DNA from: Syntrophotaleaceae bacterium
GTDB taxonomy: Bacteria > Desulfobacterota > Desulfuromonadia > Desulfuromonadales > Syntrophotaleaceae
Assembly: GCA_041390365.1 (NCBI GenBank)
Contig: JAWKQB010000003.1
Span: 558,001 to 622,000, forward strand
DNA: 64,000 bases
Direction: 5' to 3'
Of this stretch, positions 33,546 through 42,232 are shown piece after piece (position 1 is the stretch's first letter; each line of letters starts with the position of its first letter). Position numbers and translations under genes: made by a program. The notes beneath the pieces were generated by a model that saw nothing but the letters and a program-made list of their open reading frames with translations, was not told where the DNA came from and did no database searches.

Positions 33546-34879
33546 CGGCGAAGGGCTTTTCTCCAAACGCCCATTCTCTCCGCCGCCTTGATCAGTTCGT
33601 CGCGAAAATCGGGATGGGCTATGGAGATGAGCGCCTCGGCGCGCTGCCATGTGTTCTTCCCCTTCAGGTTGACCTTGCCGTGTTCCGTCACCACCCAATG
33701 CACGCAGGAACGGCTGTCGGTGACGATACTGCCGGGGGCGAGGGTCGGCACGATGCGGGATCGGACCTCTCCGTTTTTGTCATAGGTCGAGGAGAGGCAG
33801 ATGAAGCTTTTTCCCCCTCTGGAAAGATAGGCCCCCAGGACAAAGTCGAGCTGGCCGCCGGTGCCGCTGATCTGGCGGAATCCGGCCGATTCGGATGAAA
33901 CCTGGCCGAACAGGTCGACTTCCACGGCATTGTTGATGGAGACGAAGTTGTCGATCAGGGCGACGTTGCGCACATCGTTGCAGTAGTCGACGGGGGCGCT
34001 CATGATCTGCGGATTGTCATGAAGAAAATCGTACAGTATCCGGCTGCCCGCGGCGAAGGAGAAAACCTGGCGGTATCGATCGATGTTCTTGCGCGACCCG
34101 TTGATTTTTCCCCGCAGCGACATCTCGACAAAGGCATCCACATACATTTCCGTATGCACGCCGAGATCCTTGAGATCCGACTCCGCGATCAGTTTGCCGA
34201 CCGCATTCGGCATGCCGCCGATTCCCAACTGCAGGCAGGCGCCGTCGGGGATCTCCTCGACGATCAGTTGGGCGACCTGGACATCGATTTCGGAAAGAGG
34301 AGCCGAAGGCAGTTCGGCCAGAACCGGGTCGTCCCCTTCCACGACGTGCGTGACCTGCGAGATATGGATGGCCTCCTCCCTGCCACCCAGGCAGCGGGGC
34401 ATGTTTCGGTTGACCTCCACGATGATATGTCTGGCCCGCTCGCAAACCGCCATCAGATGGGAGGCCTGAGGGCCGAAGTTGAAATAGCCGTGCTCGTCCA
34501 TGGGTGTCACCTGGAACATGGCGACGTCGACGGGCTCGATGCTCTCCCGGTAGAATCGAGGCAGCTCCGAATAGCGCATGGGGCCGTAAAAGCCGCAGCC
34601 GGAAGAGAGGATTTTGCGGTCGATTCCCGAGCAGTGCCAGGAGTTCCAGGTGAAATGCCGCTCCGGATTCGGGATGCGGCAGATTTCCGGCATCCACAGG
34701 GTGACGCCGCCTCTGACCTTGACGTCCGACAATTCGCCGGCCCTGGCCGCCAGGGCCCGGTCGGTCGCCACCGGATGGCCGAGGCACCAGCCGTAATCCA
34801 CCCAGTCGCCGGGCCGAACGATTTTGACCGCCTCTTCCGGGGGGGTCAGTTTGCTGCGGTACTGTTGGAGATGCGGCAT
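33542..34879 (-). CDS. Acetyl-/butyryl-CoA hydrolase or CoA-transferase
   Basis: A 445-residue enzyme of the AcH/CoA-transferase (PF02550/PF13336) family. Visible blocks are MPRCLGGREEAIHISQVTHVVEG, CLQLGIGGMPNAVGKLI, FGQVSSESAGFRQISGTGGQLDFVLGAYLSRGGKSFICL and PGSIVTDSRSCVHWVVTEHG. The glutamate in SSESAG is a candidate catalytic residue. Members move CoA between acetate and butyryl- or 4-hydroxybutyryl-CoA. The ATG at 34879 has AGGAGA upstream. It overlaps the end of the small HTH gene by 34 bp. With Buk, Pta and an acetate transporter it fits activation or release of short-chain acids. Confidence 0.88.
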   Translation of the reverse strand: MPHLQQYRSKLTPPEEAVKIVRPGDWVDYGWCLGHPVATDRALAARAGELSDVKVRGGVTLWMPEICRIPNPERHFTWNSWHCSGIDRKILSSGCGFYGPMRYSELPRFYRESIEPVDVAMFQVTPMDEHGYFNFGPQASHLMAVCERARHIIVEVNRNMPRCLGGREEAIHISQVTHVVEGDDPVLAELPSAPLSEIDVQVAQLIVEEIPDGACLQLGIGGMPNAVGKLIAESDLKDLGVHTEMYVDAFVEMSLRGKINGSRKNIDRYRQVFSFAAGSRILYDFLHDNPQIMSAPVDYCNDVRNVALIDNFVSINNAVEVDLFGQVSSESAGFRQISGTGGQLDFVLGAYLSRGGKSFICLSSTYDKNGEVRSRIVPTLAPGSIVTDSRSCVHWVVTEHGKVNLKGKNTWQRAEALISIAHPDFRDELIKAAERMGVWRKALRR

Positions 34880-35124
34880 GTCGGTTTCTCCTTTCTGGTT
34901 TTTCTTTTCGCTTGAGCGGCCCGCTTTCCCGGTTTCTCCCTCTGCTCCCCTCGGTTCCATTCGAAAACCTGGGGGGAAAGCCGCAGAAAAAGCTGCCGCC
35001 AGCGGCGATACTGCGACTCGGTGATGTTGTATTCCCGGCAGATGTCCTTCGCTGCCCGGCCGGCCAGCCCCTCCAGCACGATGATGGCTTTGGTTTGCGA
35101 ACTCAATAGGCGGTAACAGTTCAT
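34846..35124 (-). CDS. Transposase-OrfA-like HTH protein inside the acid operon
   Basis: A 92-residue basic protein with an HTH like IS3-type OrfA (LEGLAGRAAKDICREYNITESQYRRWRQLFL) and a lysine/arginine-rich tail. No catalytic transposase gene, inverted repeats or target duplication are visible next to it. Its start is 29 bp after the acetate-transporter stop and its end overlaps the CoA-transferase start. This tight fit suggests a domesticated DNA-binding protein, perhaps a regulator of the operon. A chance open frame is the alternative, but the HTH pattern argues against it. Confidence 0.65.
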   Translation of the reverse strand: MNCYRLLSSQTKAIIVLEGLAGRAAKDICREYNITESQYRRWRQLFLRLSPQVFEWNRGEQREKPGKRAAQAKRKTRKEKPTCRISNSTAAN

Positions 35125-35152
35125 GGCTCTCTCTTTTCCGATTTCTCCCGGG

Positions 35153-35788
35153 TCAACGGTGAACAGGACCCAGGGGCAGAAGGACTCGGTTGAAGACCTC
35201 GTTGAGAACCTGGGCCACGCCCGTATAGGCGGCGCACAGCCCGCACAGAATGCCCACGAAGCCGATCGCCGATCTGATCAGGGAGCTTCCCAGGGCATCG
35301 CCGACGGCCAGGCCGAAAAACAGGATGACCGCCAGCGCAAAGGTGATCTGGAGCGCCCTGTTGAGCCGGAAAGTGCCGACGAACATGACCAGGGTAAAGG
35401 TGCCCCAGAGCACCAGATATGCGACCAGCGAGGGGATGCCGGGCGGGGCGCCAAGCCCGAGTTGCGGGAAGACCATCAGCCCGATGAAGCTCAGCCAGAA
35501 CAGTCCGTAGGAGGTAAAAACGGTGGCGGCAAAGGTATTGTTCTTCCGCCATTCCATAATCCCGGCCAGAATCTGGGCAAAACCTCCGTAGAAGATGCCC
35601 ATGGCGAGAATCATGCTGTCGTTGGGAAACAGCCCTGCGATATGCAGGTTGACAAGGATGGTGGTCAGGCCGAATCCCAGCAGGCCCAGCGGAGCCGGGT
35701 TGCCCGTACCGTCGGGGATCGAGCAGAGAACCGGAACCGGGGAAACTTCGTTGACTGGAAGCTCGTAAACGTTTTTGGCAGTTTTCAT
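35153..35788 (-). CDS. Acetate uptake transporter (AceTr/SatP/GPR1/FUN34/YaaH)
   Basis: A 211-residue membrane protein with six hydrophobic helices and the family signature NPAPLGL at 30-36. It carries acetate or succinate across the inner membrane, likely with protons. The ATG at 35788 overlaps the buk stop (ATGA). Its place between butyrate kinase and CoA-transferase supports short-chain acid transport. Confidence 0.93.
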   Translation of the reverse strand: MKTAKNVYELPVNEVSPVPVLCSIPDGTGNPAPLGLLGFGLTTILVNLHIAGLFPNDSMILAMGIFYGGFAQILAGIMEWRKNNTFAATVFTSYGLFWLSFIGLMVFPQLGLGAPPGIPSLVAYLVLWGTFTLVMFVGTFRLNRALQITFALAVILFFGLAVGDALGSSLIRSAIGFVGILCGLCAAYTGVAQVLNEVFNRVLLPLGPVHR

Positions 35789-36921
35789 TTTTCGACAGCT
35801 CCTTGAAGGATTGTTTTTGGGTCTGGAACCGGGGCGGTTTGGGTATAGGATCTCGCCGGCGCCTCCCCGCGGAGGACCCGCAGGGCGCCTTGGGCGAGAG
35901 CAAGCATTTCGTCTTCGCCGGGGTGAACCCACACCGGAGCGATAAAACCGGTCCGCTCCCGGATCCACTCCACCAACTCCTGCCAGTGGACCACTCCTCC
36001 CGTCAGGATGACCGCATCCACATCACCCTTTAAAACAGCGGCCATGGCGCCGATTTCCTTGGCGATCTGATAAGCCATGGCTTCGGCAACCAGCCGGGCC
36101 GAGGCATCTCCTTCCCGCATTCGTCGTCCGACCTCAATGGCTGAATTGGTTCCCAGGTAGGAGACCAGTCCGCCTTGGCCAATCAGCTTTCTCTTGATCT
36201 CTGCCTTGCCGAGCGCCGCGCCCTGAAAACAGAGCTCGACCACATCGAGCAGGGGCAGGCTGCCGGTTCTTTCGGGAGAGAAGGGTCCTGCGTCCAGTCC
36301 GCCACTGACATCCACCATCCTTCCCTTCTGATGGGCGGTGACGGAAATGCCGCCGCCGAGATGGGCGACGATCAGGTTCAGGTCTTCGTAGCAGGCAGAG
36401 CGTTCGGCAGCGCCCCTGCGGGCGACCGCTTTGATATTCAGGGCATGGGAGATGCTCCGCCGTTCGATTCCCGCCAGTCCCGAAACCCGGGCGAGATCGT
36501 GCAGCTCGTCCACAGTTACCGGATCGACGGTAAACGCAGGAATGTTCGCGATCCCGGCTATCTCATGGGCCATAAGGACTCCCAGGTTGGAGGCATGTTC
36601 CCGCTGACCGACCGCCCTCATCTCTTCCAGCATGACCTCGTTGACGGGATAAGTCCCGCTTTCCAGCGGTCCCAGCAGGCCTCCCCGGCCGACTACTGCA
36701 TCCAGTGTTTCAATCCGGACCCCGTTGCTCTTCAGCCAATTCAAAACGGTGCCAAGGCGAAAGGAGAACTGCGAGGGGATGTTCGGAAAAGCCGACAGCT
36801 CTTCTGCCTCATGGCGCAGAGTGTCCTGGAGTGTCGGAACCTCGTTCTCAAAAAGGGCCACTTTGGTCGAGGTTGATCCTGGATTGATGGCAAGGACCCG
36901 CCATAAAGAGTGCTTTTTCAT
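35785..36921 (-). CDS. buk: Butyrate kinase
   Basis: A 378-residue ASKHA-fold kinase, somewhat longer than the usual about 355. It moves phosphate between ATP and butyrate (or branched-chain acids). N-terminal phosphate loop INPGSTSTKVALF, HASNLGVLMAH, LIVAHLGGGISVTAH and AVILTGGVVHW are typical Buk blocks. The ATG at 36921 has AAAGGAAAG upstream. It is the first gene behind the sigma54 promoter at 36995-37010 and heads the operon buk-transporter-HTH-CoA-transferase. Confidence 0.92.
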   Translation of the reverse strand: MKKHSLWRVLAINPGSTSTKVALFENEVPTLQDTLRHEAEELSAFPNIPSQFSFRLGTVLNWLKSNGVRIETLDAVVGRGGLLGPLESGTYPVNEVMLEEMRAVGQREHASNLGVLMAHEIAGIANIPAFTVDPVTVDELHDLARVSGLAGIERRSISHALNIKAVARRGAAERSACYEDLNLIVAHLGGGISVTAHQKGRMVDVSGGLDAGPFSPERTGSLPLLDVVELCFQGAALGKAEIKRKLIGQGGLVSYLGTNSAIEVGRRMREGDASARLVAEAMAYQIAKEIGAMAAVLKGDVDAVILTGGVVHWQELVEWIRERTGFIAPVWVHPGEDEMLALAQGALRVLRGEAPARSYTQTAPVPDPKTILQGAVEK

Positions 36922-36994
36922 GATCTTTCCTTTCAGTGCGCTGATGCTTTTCCCTCCAAAGGACACGACTATCCGGGCTGAGGATGCTGATTGA

Positions 36995-37010
36995 GCAAAG
37001 CTTGTGCCGG
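36995..37010 (-). promoter_or_regulatory. Sigma54 promoter of the buk operon
   Basis: Minus strand CCGGCAC-AAGCT-TTGC; GG (37008-37007) and GC (36996-36995) are 10 bp apart, very near the TGGCAC-N5-TTGCA consensus. It ends 74 bp before the buk ATG. Confidence 0.75.
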
Positions 37011-37085
37011 GGCTGGAATTTGAATTTAAGTGTTTAGAATTAAATCGATTCTACATTTAGTAATGAGGAATCAGGGTGCGCCGTG

Positions 37086-37096
37086 GGGTGCAATGA
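37086..37096 (-). promoter_or_regulatory. Candidate activator site, buk promoter
   Basis: GGGTGCAATGA on the plus strand, about 78 bp upstream of the -24 GG; shares GGGTGCAA with the two other sites. A second GGGTGC lies 12 bp farther left at 37074. Confidence 0.45.
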
Positions 37097-37289
37097 GAGA
37101 CAGGAGCCCTCGCTACGGAAAAAGGAAAATCAGGTGAAAACTGCGGAGAAGAGAGAAGAGAAAGGTTTTTTCGAAAAGCAACGAAACTTGCAGGGGTGCG
37201 TCGGCAACATTTTGACGAGGGCCGCTCGATTCTTTCACCCCCTCCTGATGATGAAGATCGCTAGCACTCTGTGAATCATCGGAAAGAGG

Positions 37290-40037
37290 TTAAAGTGCCG
37301 GAAAGGTTACGGTGACAACCGTGCCGACGCCGACTTGTGAATCGAAATCGATGGTGGCCTGATGGTCCTTGATGATCGAATAGCAGATCGAGAGGCCGAG
37401 GCCGGTCCCGCCGGTTTTCTGCCGGGTCGTGAAAAAAGGATCGAGAATCCGTCCCCGGATATCGGGGGATATCCCCACGCCCTGGTCCCTTACCCTCACC
37501 AGTATGGAGCGCGGTTTCTCCTGAAAGATCGTACTGACGAACACGCCGGCCTGACGATCGGGCAAGGCCTGCAGGGCGTTGATGATGAGGTTGATCACGA
37601 CCTGTTCGATTTTCTGGAAATGTCCCAGGACCGGGGGCAGTCCCTCGGCCAGGTTGCAGGCAAAGTGGTCGGTATTCTGTCTGATTTTGTTGCCGAGAAT
37701 GATCAGCGCCTCTTCGATGATCCTGTTGATGTCGCAGGGGCGGTGCGCCGAACCATCGTCCTGGCGGGAGAAGTCTCTGAGGCTGGTGACGATGTTCTGG
37801 ATGCGCCGCGAGCCTTCAATGAGACTGTGAAGGAGTTGGGGGATATCCTTGAGGGCCTCATCGGCGGGCAGCCCGCCGAAGGTCAGATCCGGCCTGTTCG
37901 CGGTCGGTTCCTGCAGCAGGCGCTGAATATCCGGCCAGGCTTCCTCCAGGTACTGGGCGCTGGACAGCAGATAGTTGTTGGGATTGTTGATTTCATGGGC
38001 GATGCCGGAGGCCAGGGTGCCGATGGCGGTCATCTTGTTGGCTTGAATCAGTTTGGCCTGCAATTCGGCCTGTTCCTTGCGAATACGCAGTTTTTCCGTG
38101 ATGTCCCGGAAGGTGCCGTAGAGGTACTGCTGGCCCCTGGAGCGGAGCAGTCGGCCGCGAAACGTGACGATGATCCTGTCCCCCCGGCTGTCAAGTGTAT
38201 GCAGCGGAGAATCGGAACCCCACACCATTTCGCGGTTCGAGTCTTCTTTCTGTGCCGAAAGTTTCTGGGCAAAGGCGGCCAGGATCTTCGGTTTCATCAG
38301 CATCGCCAGTCCGCCGCCCAGCAGTTCTTCCTTGCTGTAGCCATACAGCCTGGTTGCGGCAGTATTGGCGTCGAGAATGGCCAGATTCGTCGGGTTGAAC
38401 AAAAAGGCGGGGTCCTCGTTCTGTTCGAAAATGCTGCGAAACAGTTGCTCGCTTTCCCGCAGGGCAATTTCGGTCCGCTTGCGTTCTGTAATGTCGGCCA
38501 GAACGCCTACCGTCCCGATGATATCCCCTTTCGGATCGCAAAGAGGCGCCGTCGAAAAGCTGATGTCCAGCAGTTTGCCATCCTTGTGCCGGCGCCTGGT
38601 TTCCTGAGCGTAGAAACGCTCTCCCCGGTTCATCCGTTCCAGGTTCCGGCTGAATTCGCTTTCCAGCCCGATCGGCACCAGCGGATAGTCCTGGTTCAGC
38701 ACTTCCTGCTCCGTCCAGCCGAACATCTGCTGGGATGCCGGATTCCAGAGCTGGATGCGGCCCTGGGTGTCCAACACGAAAATGGCCAGTGGCGACGCCT
38801 GAATGGTCGCCTGCAGTGTTTGATTGACCTCCCGCAGCGCCTCTGAAGCGCGCCGGCGTTCGCTGACATCACGGCTGGCGAAAACGGCGCCCGTCACCCG
38901 CAAGCCTTCGGTGATGCATTTGCCGATGGTCTCCAGCCAGACATAGTGGCCGTCGGCATGACGATAGCGAAATTCTTCCCGAACCTTTTTTTTCTCCGGC
39001 AAGGTTTCCTGAAACGCGGTCCTCATCCGTTCCAGATCCTCCGGGTGCATCAGGTCGTAGAGGCAGGTTCCGATCAGGGTTTCGGGAGAAAAGCCCAGGA
39101 CTTCCCTGTGGGAGGGGCTGAGATAGGTGAAAGAACCGTTCTGGTCGGCAGTGCTGACCAGATCGAGCATGTTGTCGGCGACCCAGCGGAACTGCTCCTT
39201 GCCGCTGACCAGAGCCATTTCGGCCCTTTTGCGTTCGGTGATGTCCCGACTGGCGAACACCGCTCCGGTGATGCGGTTTAAACTGTCCCTGGTGCATTTA
39301 GCGATGGTTTCCAGCCAGATATAGTAGCCTTTGGAGTGACGGTAACGGAATTGCGACTTGACCGTTTCCAGAGCGGGCAGCATGTCCTGAAAAACGATCC
39401 GCATCCGCTCCAGATCCTCGGGATGCATCAGATCATACAGCCAGGTATTTAGCAGGCTCTCGGGGGCGAAGCCAAGTACAGACTGATGGGAAGGACTGAG
39501 GTAGCGGAAAAAGCCCTGCTGATCGGCTTCGCTGACCAGGTCCAGCATGTTGTCTGCAATACTGTGTAACTGGTTTTTCTTTTCCCGAAGCGATATTTCA
39601 TTGCGTTTCCGTTCGGTGATGTCCTGCAGGATGCCGAACACGCATTCCACGTCTGATGCCCGGAAGAGGGATAACTGAATGACCACTTCCCGTCGGCTTC
39701 CGCCTTTGGCTGCGAGAATGCCGTCATATTGAAGCTTCGCGAGTTTTTCCTGCACCAATCGAGCGTGGTGGCGGCGATTGAGCTGAGCAAAGACGGGTGC
39801 GAAGATGTCACCGTCACTTTTTCCGGCAATCTCTCCCCGTGGCACTCCCATCAGGTTTTCGAAAGCGGTATTGCATGCCAGGTAGACGCCATCCATCCTC
39901 TTGAAAAAAACAGGGTCCGGCAAAAGGTCGATGAATTCCTGATGGAGGCCTGTAGTGTTGAGGCATTTGTTTGACGAGGCAGAATCGGATGGAGGGATTA
40001 AGCAAGTTTCTTTTTCATGATCGGGATTTCGATGCAT
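37290..40037 (-). CDS. Multi-PAS sensor histidine kinase
   Basis: A 915-residue cytoplasmic kinase with no clear membrane helix. Five PAS domains are visible: one starting at LLPDPVFFKRMDG, two near-identical in tandem (both IADNMLDLVS/VADNMLDLVS...YLSPSH...LYDLMHPEDLERMR), one at ASPLAIFVLDTQG and one at FEQNEDPAFLFNP. The transmitter has the H-box GIAHEINNPNNY and the ATP-binding blocks VINLIINALQALPD, VRDQGVGISPDI and GGTGLGLSICYSI. The start is uncertain: 40037 is preferred, 40097 is possible. It lies upstream of the buk operon and may phosphorylate the sigma54 regulator at 30.7-32.1 kb. Confidence 0.88.
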   Translation of the reverse strand: MHRNPDHEKETCLIPPSDSASSNKCLNTTGLHQEFIDLLPDPVFFKRMDGVYLACNTAFENLMGVPRGEIAGKSDGDIFAPVFAQLNRRHHARLVQEKLAKLQYDGILAAKGGSRREVVIQLSLFRASDVECVFGILQDITERKRNEISLREKKNQLHSIADNMLDLVSEADQQGFFRYLSPSHQSVLGFAPESLLNTWLYDLMHPEDLERMRIVFQDMLPALETVKSQFRYRHSKGYYIWLETIAKCTRDSLNRITGAVFASRDITERKRAEMALVSGKEQFRWVADNMLDLVSTADQNGSFTYLSPSHREVLGFSPETLIGTCLYDLMHPEDLERMRTAFQETLPEKKKVREEFRYRHADGHYVWLETIGKCITEGLRVTGAVFASRDVSERRRASEALREVNQTLQATIQASPLAIFVLDTQGRIQLWNPASQQMFGWTEQEVLNQDYPLVPIGLESEFSRNLERMNRGERFYAQETRRRHKDGKLLDISFSTAPLCDPKGDIIGTVGVLADITERKRTEIALRESEQLFRSIFEQNEDPAFLFNPTNLAILDANTAATRLYGYSKEELLGGGLAMLMKPKILAAFAQKLSAQKEDSNREMVWGSDSPLHTLDSRGDRIIVTFRGRLLRSRGQQYLYGTFRDITEKLRIRKEQAELQAKLIQANKMTAIGTLASGIAHEINNPNNYLLSSAQYLEEAWPDIQRLLQEPTANRPDLTFGGLPADEALKDIPQLLHSLIEGSRRIQNIVTSLRDFSRQDDGSAHRPCDINRIIEEALIILGNKIRQNTDHFACNLAEGLPPVLGHFQKIEQVVINLIINALQALPDRQAGVFVSTIFQEKPRSILVRVRDQGVGISPDIRGRILDPFFTTRQKTGGTGLGLSICYSIIKDHQATIDFDSQVGVGTVVTVTFPAL

Positions 40038-40051
40038 AAGGCATTGCCTTA
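40037..40051. promoter_or_regulatory. Palindrome covering the kinase ribosome site
   Basis: TAAGGCA-T-TGCCTTA, a perfect 15-bp palindrome that touches the proposed start codon and contains the only SD-like AAGG. It could be a protein-binding site or hide the ribosome site. Confidence 0.35.
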
Positions 40052-40214
40052 GAAAAGTTCCGGTTGTTCTGAAACATACAGGGTCTGCAGTGTCCATTAT
40101 AGGAAAATGGAGCTTCAATTTATAAGAAAATTTTTCGCAGATTGGAAAAAGACAAGCCGAAGGCGAAAAACAGTGCACGAAAGAGCGATTCGACAGAGTC
40201 TGTGAGCGTTGGCG

Positions 40215-40257
40215 CAAAAAAAACGGCCCCGGGATTCCCAGTCCCGGGGCCGTTTTT
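40215..40257 (-). terminator. Rho-independent terminator (works both ways by sequence)
   Basis: Twelve-bp stem ACGGCCCCGGGA/TCCCGGGGCCGT with a 7-base loop, flanked by an A-run on the left and TTTTT on the right. It follows the stop of the outer-membrane protein gene at 40278 and shields the kinase gene. Confidence 0.85.
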
Positions 40258-40277
40258 GTACACCCCATGAAGGAGGA

Positions 40278-41045
40278 TCAGAAGCGGAGAAAGGCTCCTG
40301 CATAGGGACCGGAGAAGGTAGCGTCGATGAAAAGGTCCGATTCGTCCACGTCCAGATCCAGGTAGCGATAGCCGCCGAAGATTCCAACCATGGGCAGGGG
40401 GGAGAACTCGATCTGGGCGTCGGCATCCAGGAAACTGTTGTCGCTGTAGCTCATGTATCCTGCCCGGCCGATCAGTGCCAGGTAGTCGGCAATGCCGAGT
40501 CTGGCCCGCAATCCGATGGTCGGAACCGGAATGGTACCGGAGATTTTCTCGCGGAAGTTGTTGGTCTGGCTAGAAAGGCTGACCTCGCCATCCACAACCT
40601 TGACCGACAACTCGGGCCCGGCCTGGATGCGAACCGGAAGATCGTCGAGGTTGAGCAGATTCCAGGTCAATCCGACATCGTAGATGTCGATGTCTATTTC
40701 CCCTTTGACCGTATCGGAAATCGGAAAGACTTCGCCCTCGAAAATAATGGTCCTGTCCAGAACGGATGTGCCGGAGAAATCGAGGGGCAGGTAGCCCACG
40801 GCAAGCCGGAAAGAACCGAACTGAAAGGCTGCCTCGGCCGTCAGTTCCTCGCTGTCGTCGAAGTCCAGGTCGTCCTCCAGGTCGATTTCGGTATTGATGG
40901 TCCCCGATTCCGTAGACGCGAATTGGCCGTCGGGGGACAGAAAGACATAGCTGAGTTTAAGGGAGATGTTTTCATCGGCAACGGCGCCGAAGGGGAACAG
41001 GCAAAGCAGGAAAAGGATCAAAAGGGCACGAGTGACTGGCTGCAT
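40278..41045 (-). CDS. Outer-membrane beta-barrel protein (TIGR04219-like)
   Basis: A 255-residue exported protein with a signal peptide (MQPVTRALLILFLLCLFPFGAVA). It has alternating strand patterns and the C-terminal FLRF aromatic end of outer-membrane proteins. Blocks like EIDLEDDLDFDDSEELTAEAAFQFGSFRLAVGYLPLDFSG resemble TIGR04219 outer-membrane proteins of unknown function. The ATG at 41045 has AGGAGG upstream; longer in-frame starts run into the AT-rich gap. Confidence 0.78.
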   Translation of the reverse strand: MQPVTRALLILFLLCLFPFGAVADENISLKLSYVFLSPDGQFASTESGTINTEIDLEDDLDFDDSEELTAEAAFQFGSFRLAVGYLPLDFSGTSVLDRTIIFEGEVFPISDTVKGEIDIDIYDVGLTWNLLNLDDLPVRIQAGPELSVKVVDGEVSLSSQTNNFREKISGTIPVPTIGLRARLGIADYLALIGRAGYMSYSDNSFLDADAQIEFSPLPMVGIFGGYRYLDLDVDESDLFIDATFSGPYAGAFLRF

Positions 41046-41894
41046 GGAGTACCTCCTGAAGTAAATGGGCATATCGCCCATGCAAGGGACGAAAATTGTT
41101 TTCACGCCTCGACCAAAAGTTTCACGGCAGGACCAGATCCGACGGGTCTTGCTCGTAAATGTCGAAAAACTCCGGTAAATGAAAATAATCTTTTCGGGCA
41201 GTTTTTGTGCGTTTGACCCAATGAACACTTGTAATTAAGCAAAATTTGAGCCCGAAAAGTTCCTTTGTGAGATTTGAATTTCGGACATGCACGATGTTTT
41301 ATTCAAAAACCCAGAAAATTATAATTTTTTCGATTTTTAAATGAAATCGGGAATTTATCGTTGCGGAGCGGTTTAAAGGAACAAAAAAGCTCGAAAAAAC
41401 AGTGAGCTGAATTGCATATTTAAACAGTGTGGTTTAGACTATTAATGAAAAGTAAAACCTATTTATTTTATGCAAAATAAAGATAAAAACCGCATAGTTT
41501 GTGATTCACTGGAGCTAAATCTAAAGAAAAAATTAATATTTGACAAGGGCAATTGTCCTGTCAGTATTAAGATTAATAGGGTTAATGCACTACTGATGGG
41601 AAGAATGGGCAGAGGTAACAAGGGCATTCCTTCCATTTTACTAACATTTGAGAAAGTTTCAGCATCTGCTCAGGTTTTATTTTATTTAATTTTCTTGAAA
41701 TGGTTAATTATTTTTATGTTTTTAGTCCCCCAGGGAGCGACACTGAACTTCTCCTTTCTCGGTGGTTATGCCATCCGATTCAAATATAAATAATCACTTC
41801 TCTTGCTATTTCGACAGGCTGGCCATGCCGAGAACCAAAGCAGGCCGGTTTTAAATATTTCAAATATGTCGTGGTGATTGAAAGGAGATTCCGT
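41046..41894. other. About 850-bp AT-rich gap before the exported-protein cluster
   Basis: Markedly lower GC than its surroundings. It holds a weak sigma70-like pair (TTGCAT at 41412, TAGACT at 41435) and an imperfect palindrome around GACAAGGGCAATTGTCCTGTC (41542-41562). An open frame at 41470-41793 (107 codons) lacks a ribosome site and a recognisable domain, so I do not call it a gene. The region may be a foreign boundary or the control region for the genes that follow. Confidence 0.5.
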
Positions 41895-42203
41895 ATGAAA
41901 CGAATCCTTTTGACAGCACTTATGCTGGCTATCGCGGTTGCAGGGTTTTCCAGTCATGGCGAGGCTCGGGATGACAAAAAAGACCGGGTCCGCTTCTATG
42001 GATGGGTTGAATCCATGCCGGAAGGCCTGCTGGGCACCTGGATCATCGGTGGACAGACCGTTGTTGCCAGTCCCGGGACCGAATTCGACGAAGTGGACGG
42101 ACCGCTGACGGTCGGTGGGTGCGCCAAGGTCGATATCCGTGGAGGTGCCGTTCACGAGATTGACAGTGAGCCGCATCACGACTGTCAACGGCCTGATCCC
42201 TAA
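41895..42203 (+). CDS. DUF5666-like small exported protein
   Basis: A 102-residue protein with a signal peptide (MKRILLTALMLAIAVAGFSSHGEA). The mature part RVRFYGWVESMPEGLLGTWIIGGQTVVASPGTEFDEVDGPLTVGGCAKVDIRG shows the DUF5666 beta-strand pattern (G-x-V-E-...-G-x-W-x-I-G). GAAAGGAGA precedes the ATG. It is the first gene of the exported cluster and 29 bp from the next. The function is unknown. Confidence 0.75.
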   Translation: MKRILLTALMLAIAVAGFSSHGEARDDKKDRVRFYGWVESMPEGLLGTWIIGGQTVVASPGTEFDEVDGPLTVGGCAKVDIRGGAVHEIDSEPHHDCQRPDP

Positions 42204-42232
42204 CGGGTCATTTCTGCTTACGGGAATGTGTC

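Larger units (their letters stand above)
36922..37289. other. 368-bp regulatory gap before buk
   Basis: It holds the buk sigma54 promoter, an A/T-rich spacer (37019-37068) and GGGTGC words at 37074 and 37086. A split form (GGGTGC-N4-GCAACA) lies near 37198. No convincing gene is seen. Confidence 0.6.

Noticed and set aside
34846..35124. Complete insertion sequence in the acid operon
   Set aside because: No transposase catalytic gene, terminal inverted repeats or target duplication; neighbours are intact and overlapping.
41470..41793. 107-codon open frame with a hydrophobic segment in the AT-rich gap
   Set aside because: No ribosome site before the ATG, no domain I recognise, and its composition equals that of the surrounding non-coding DNA.
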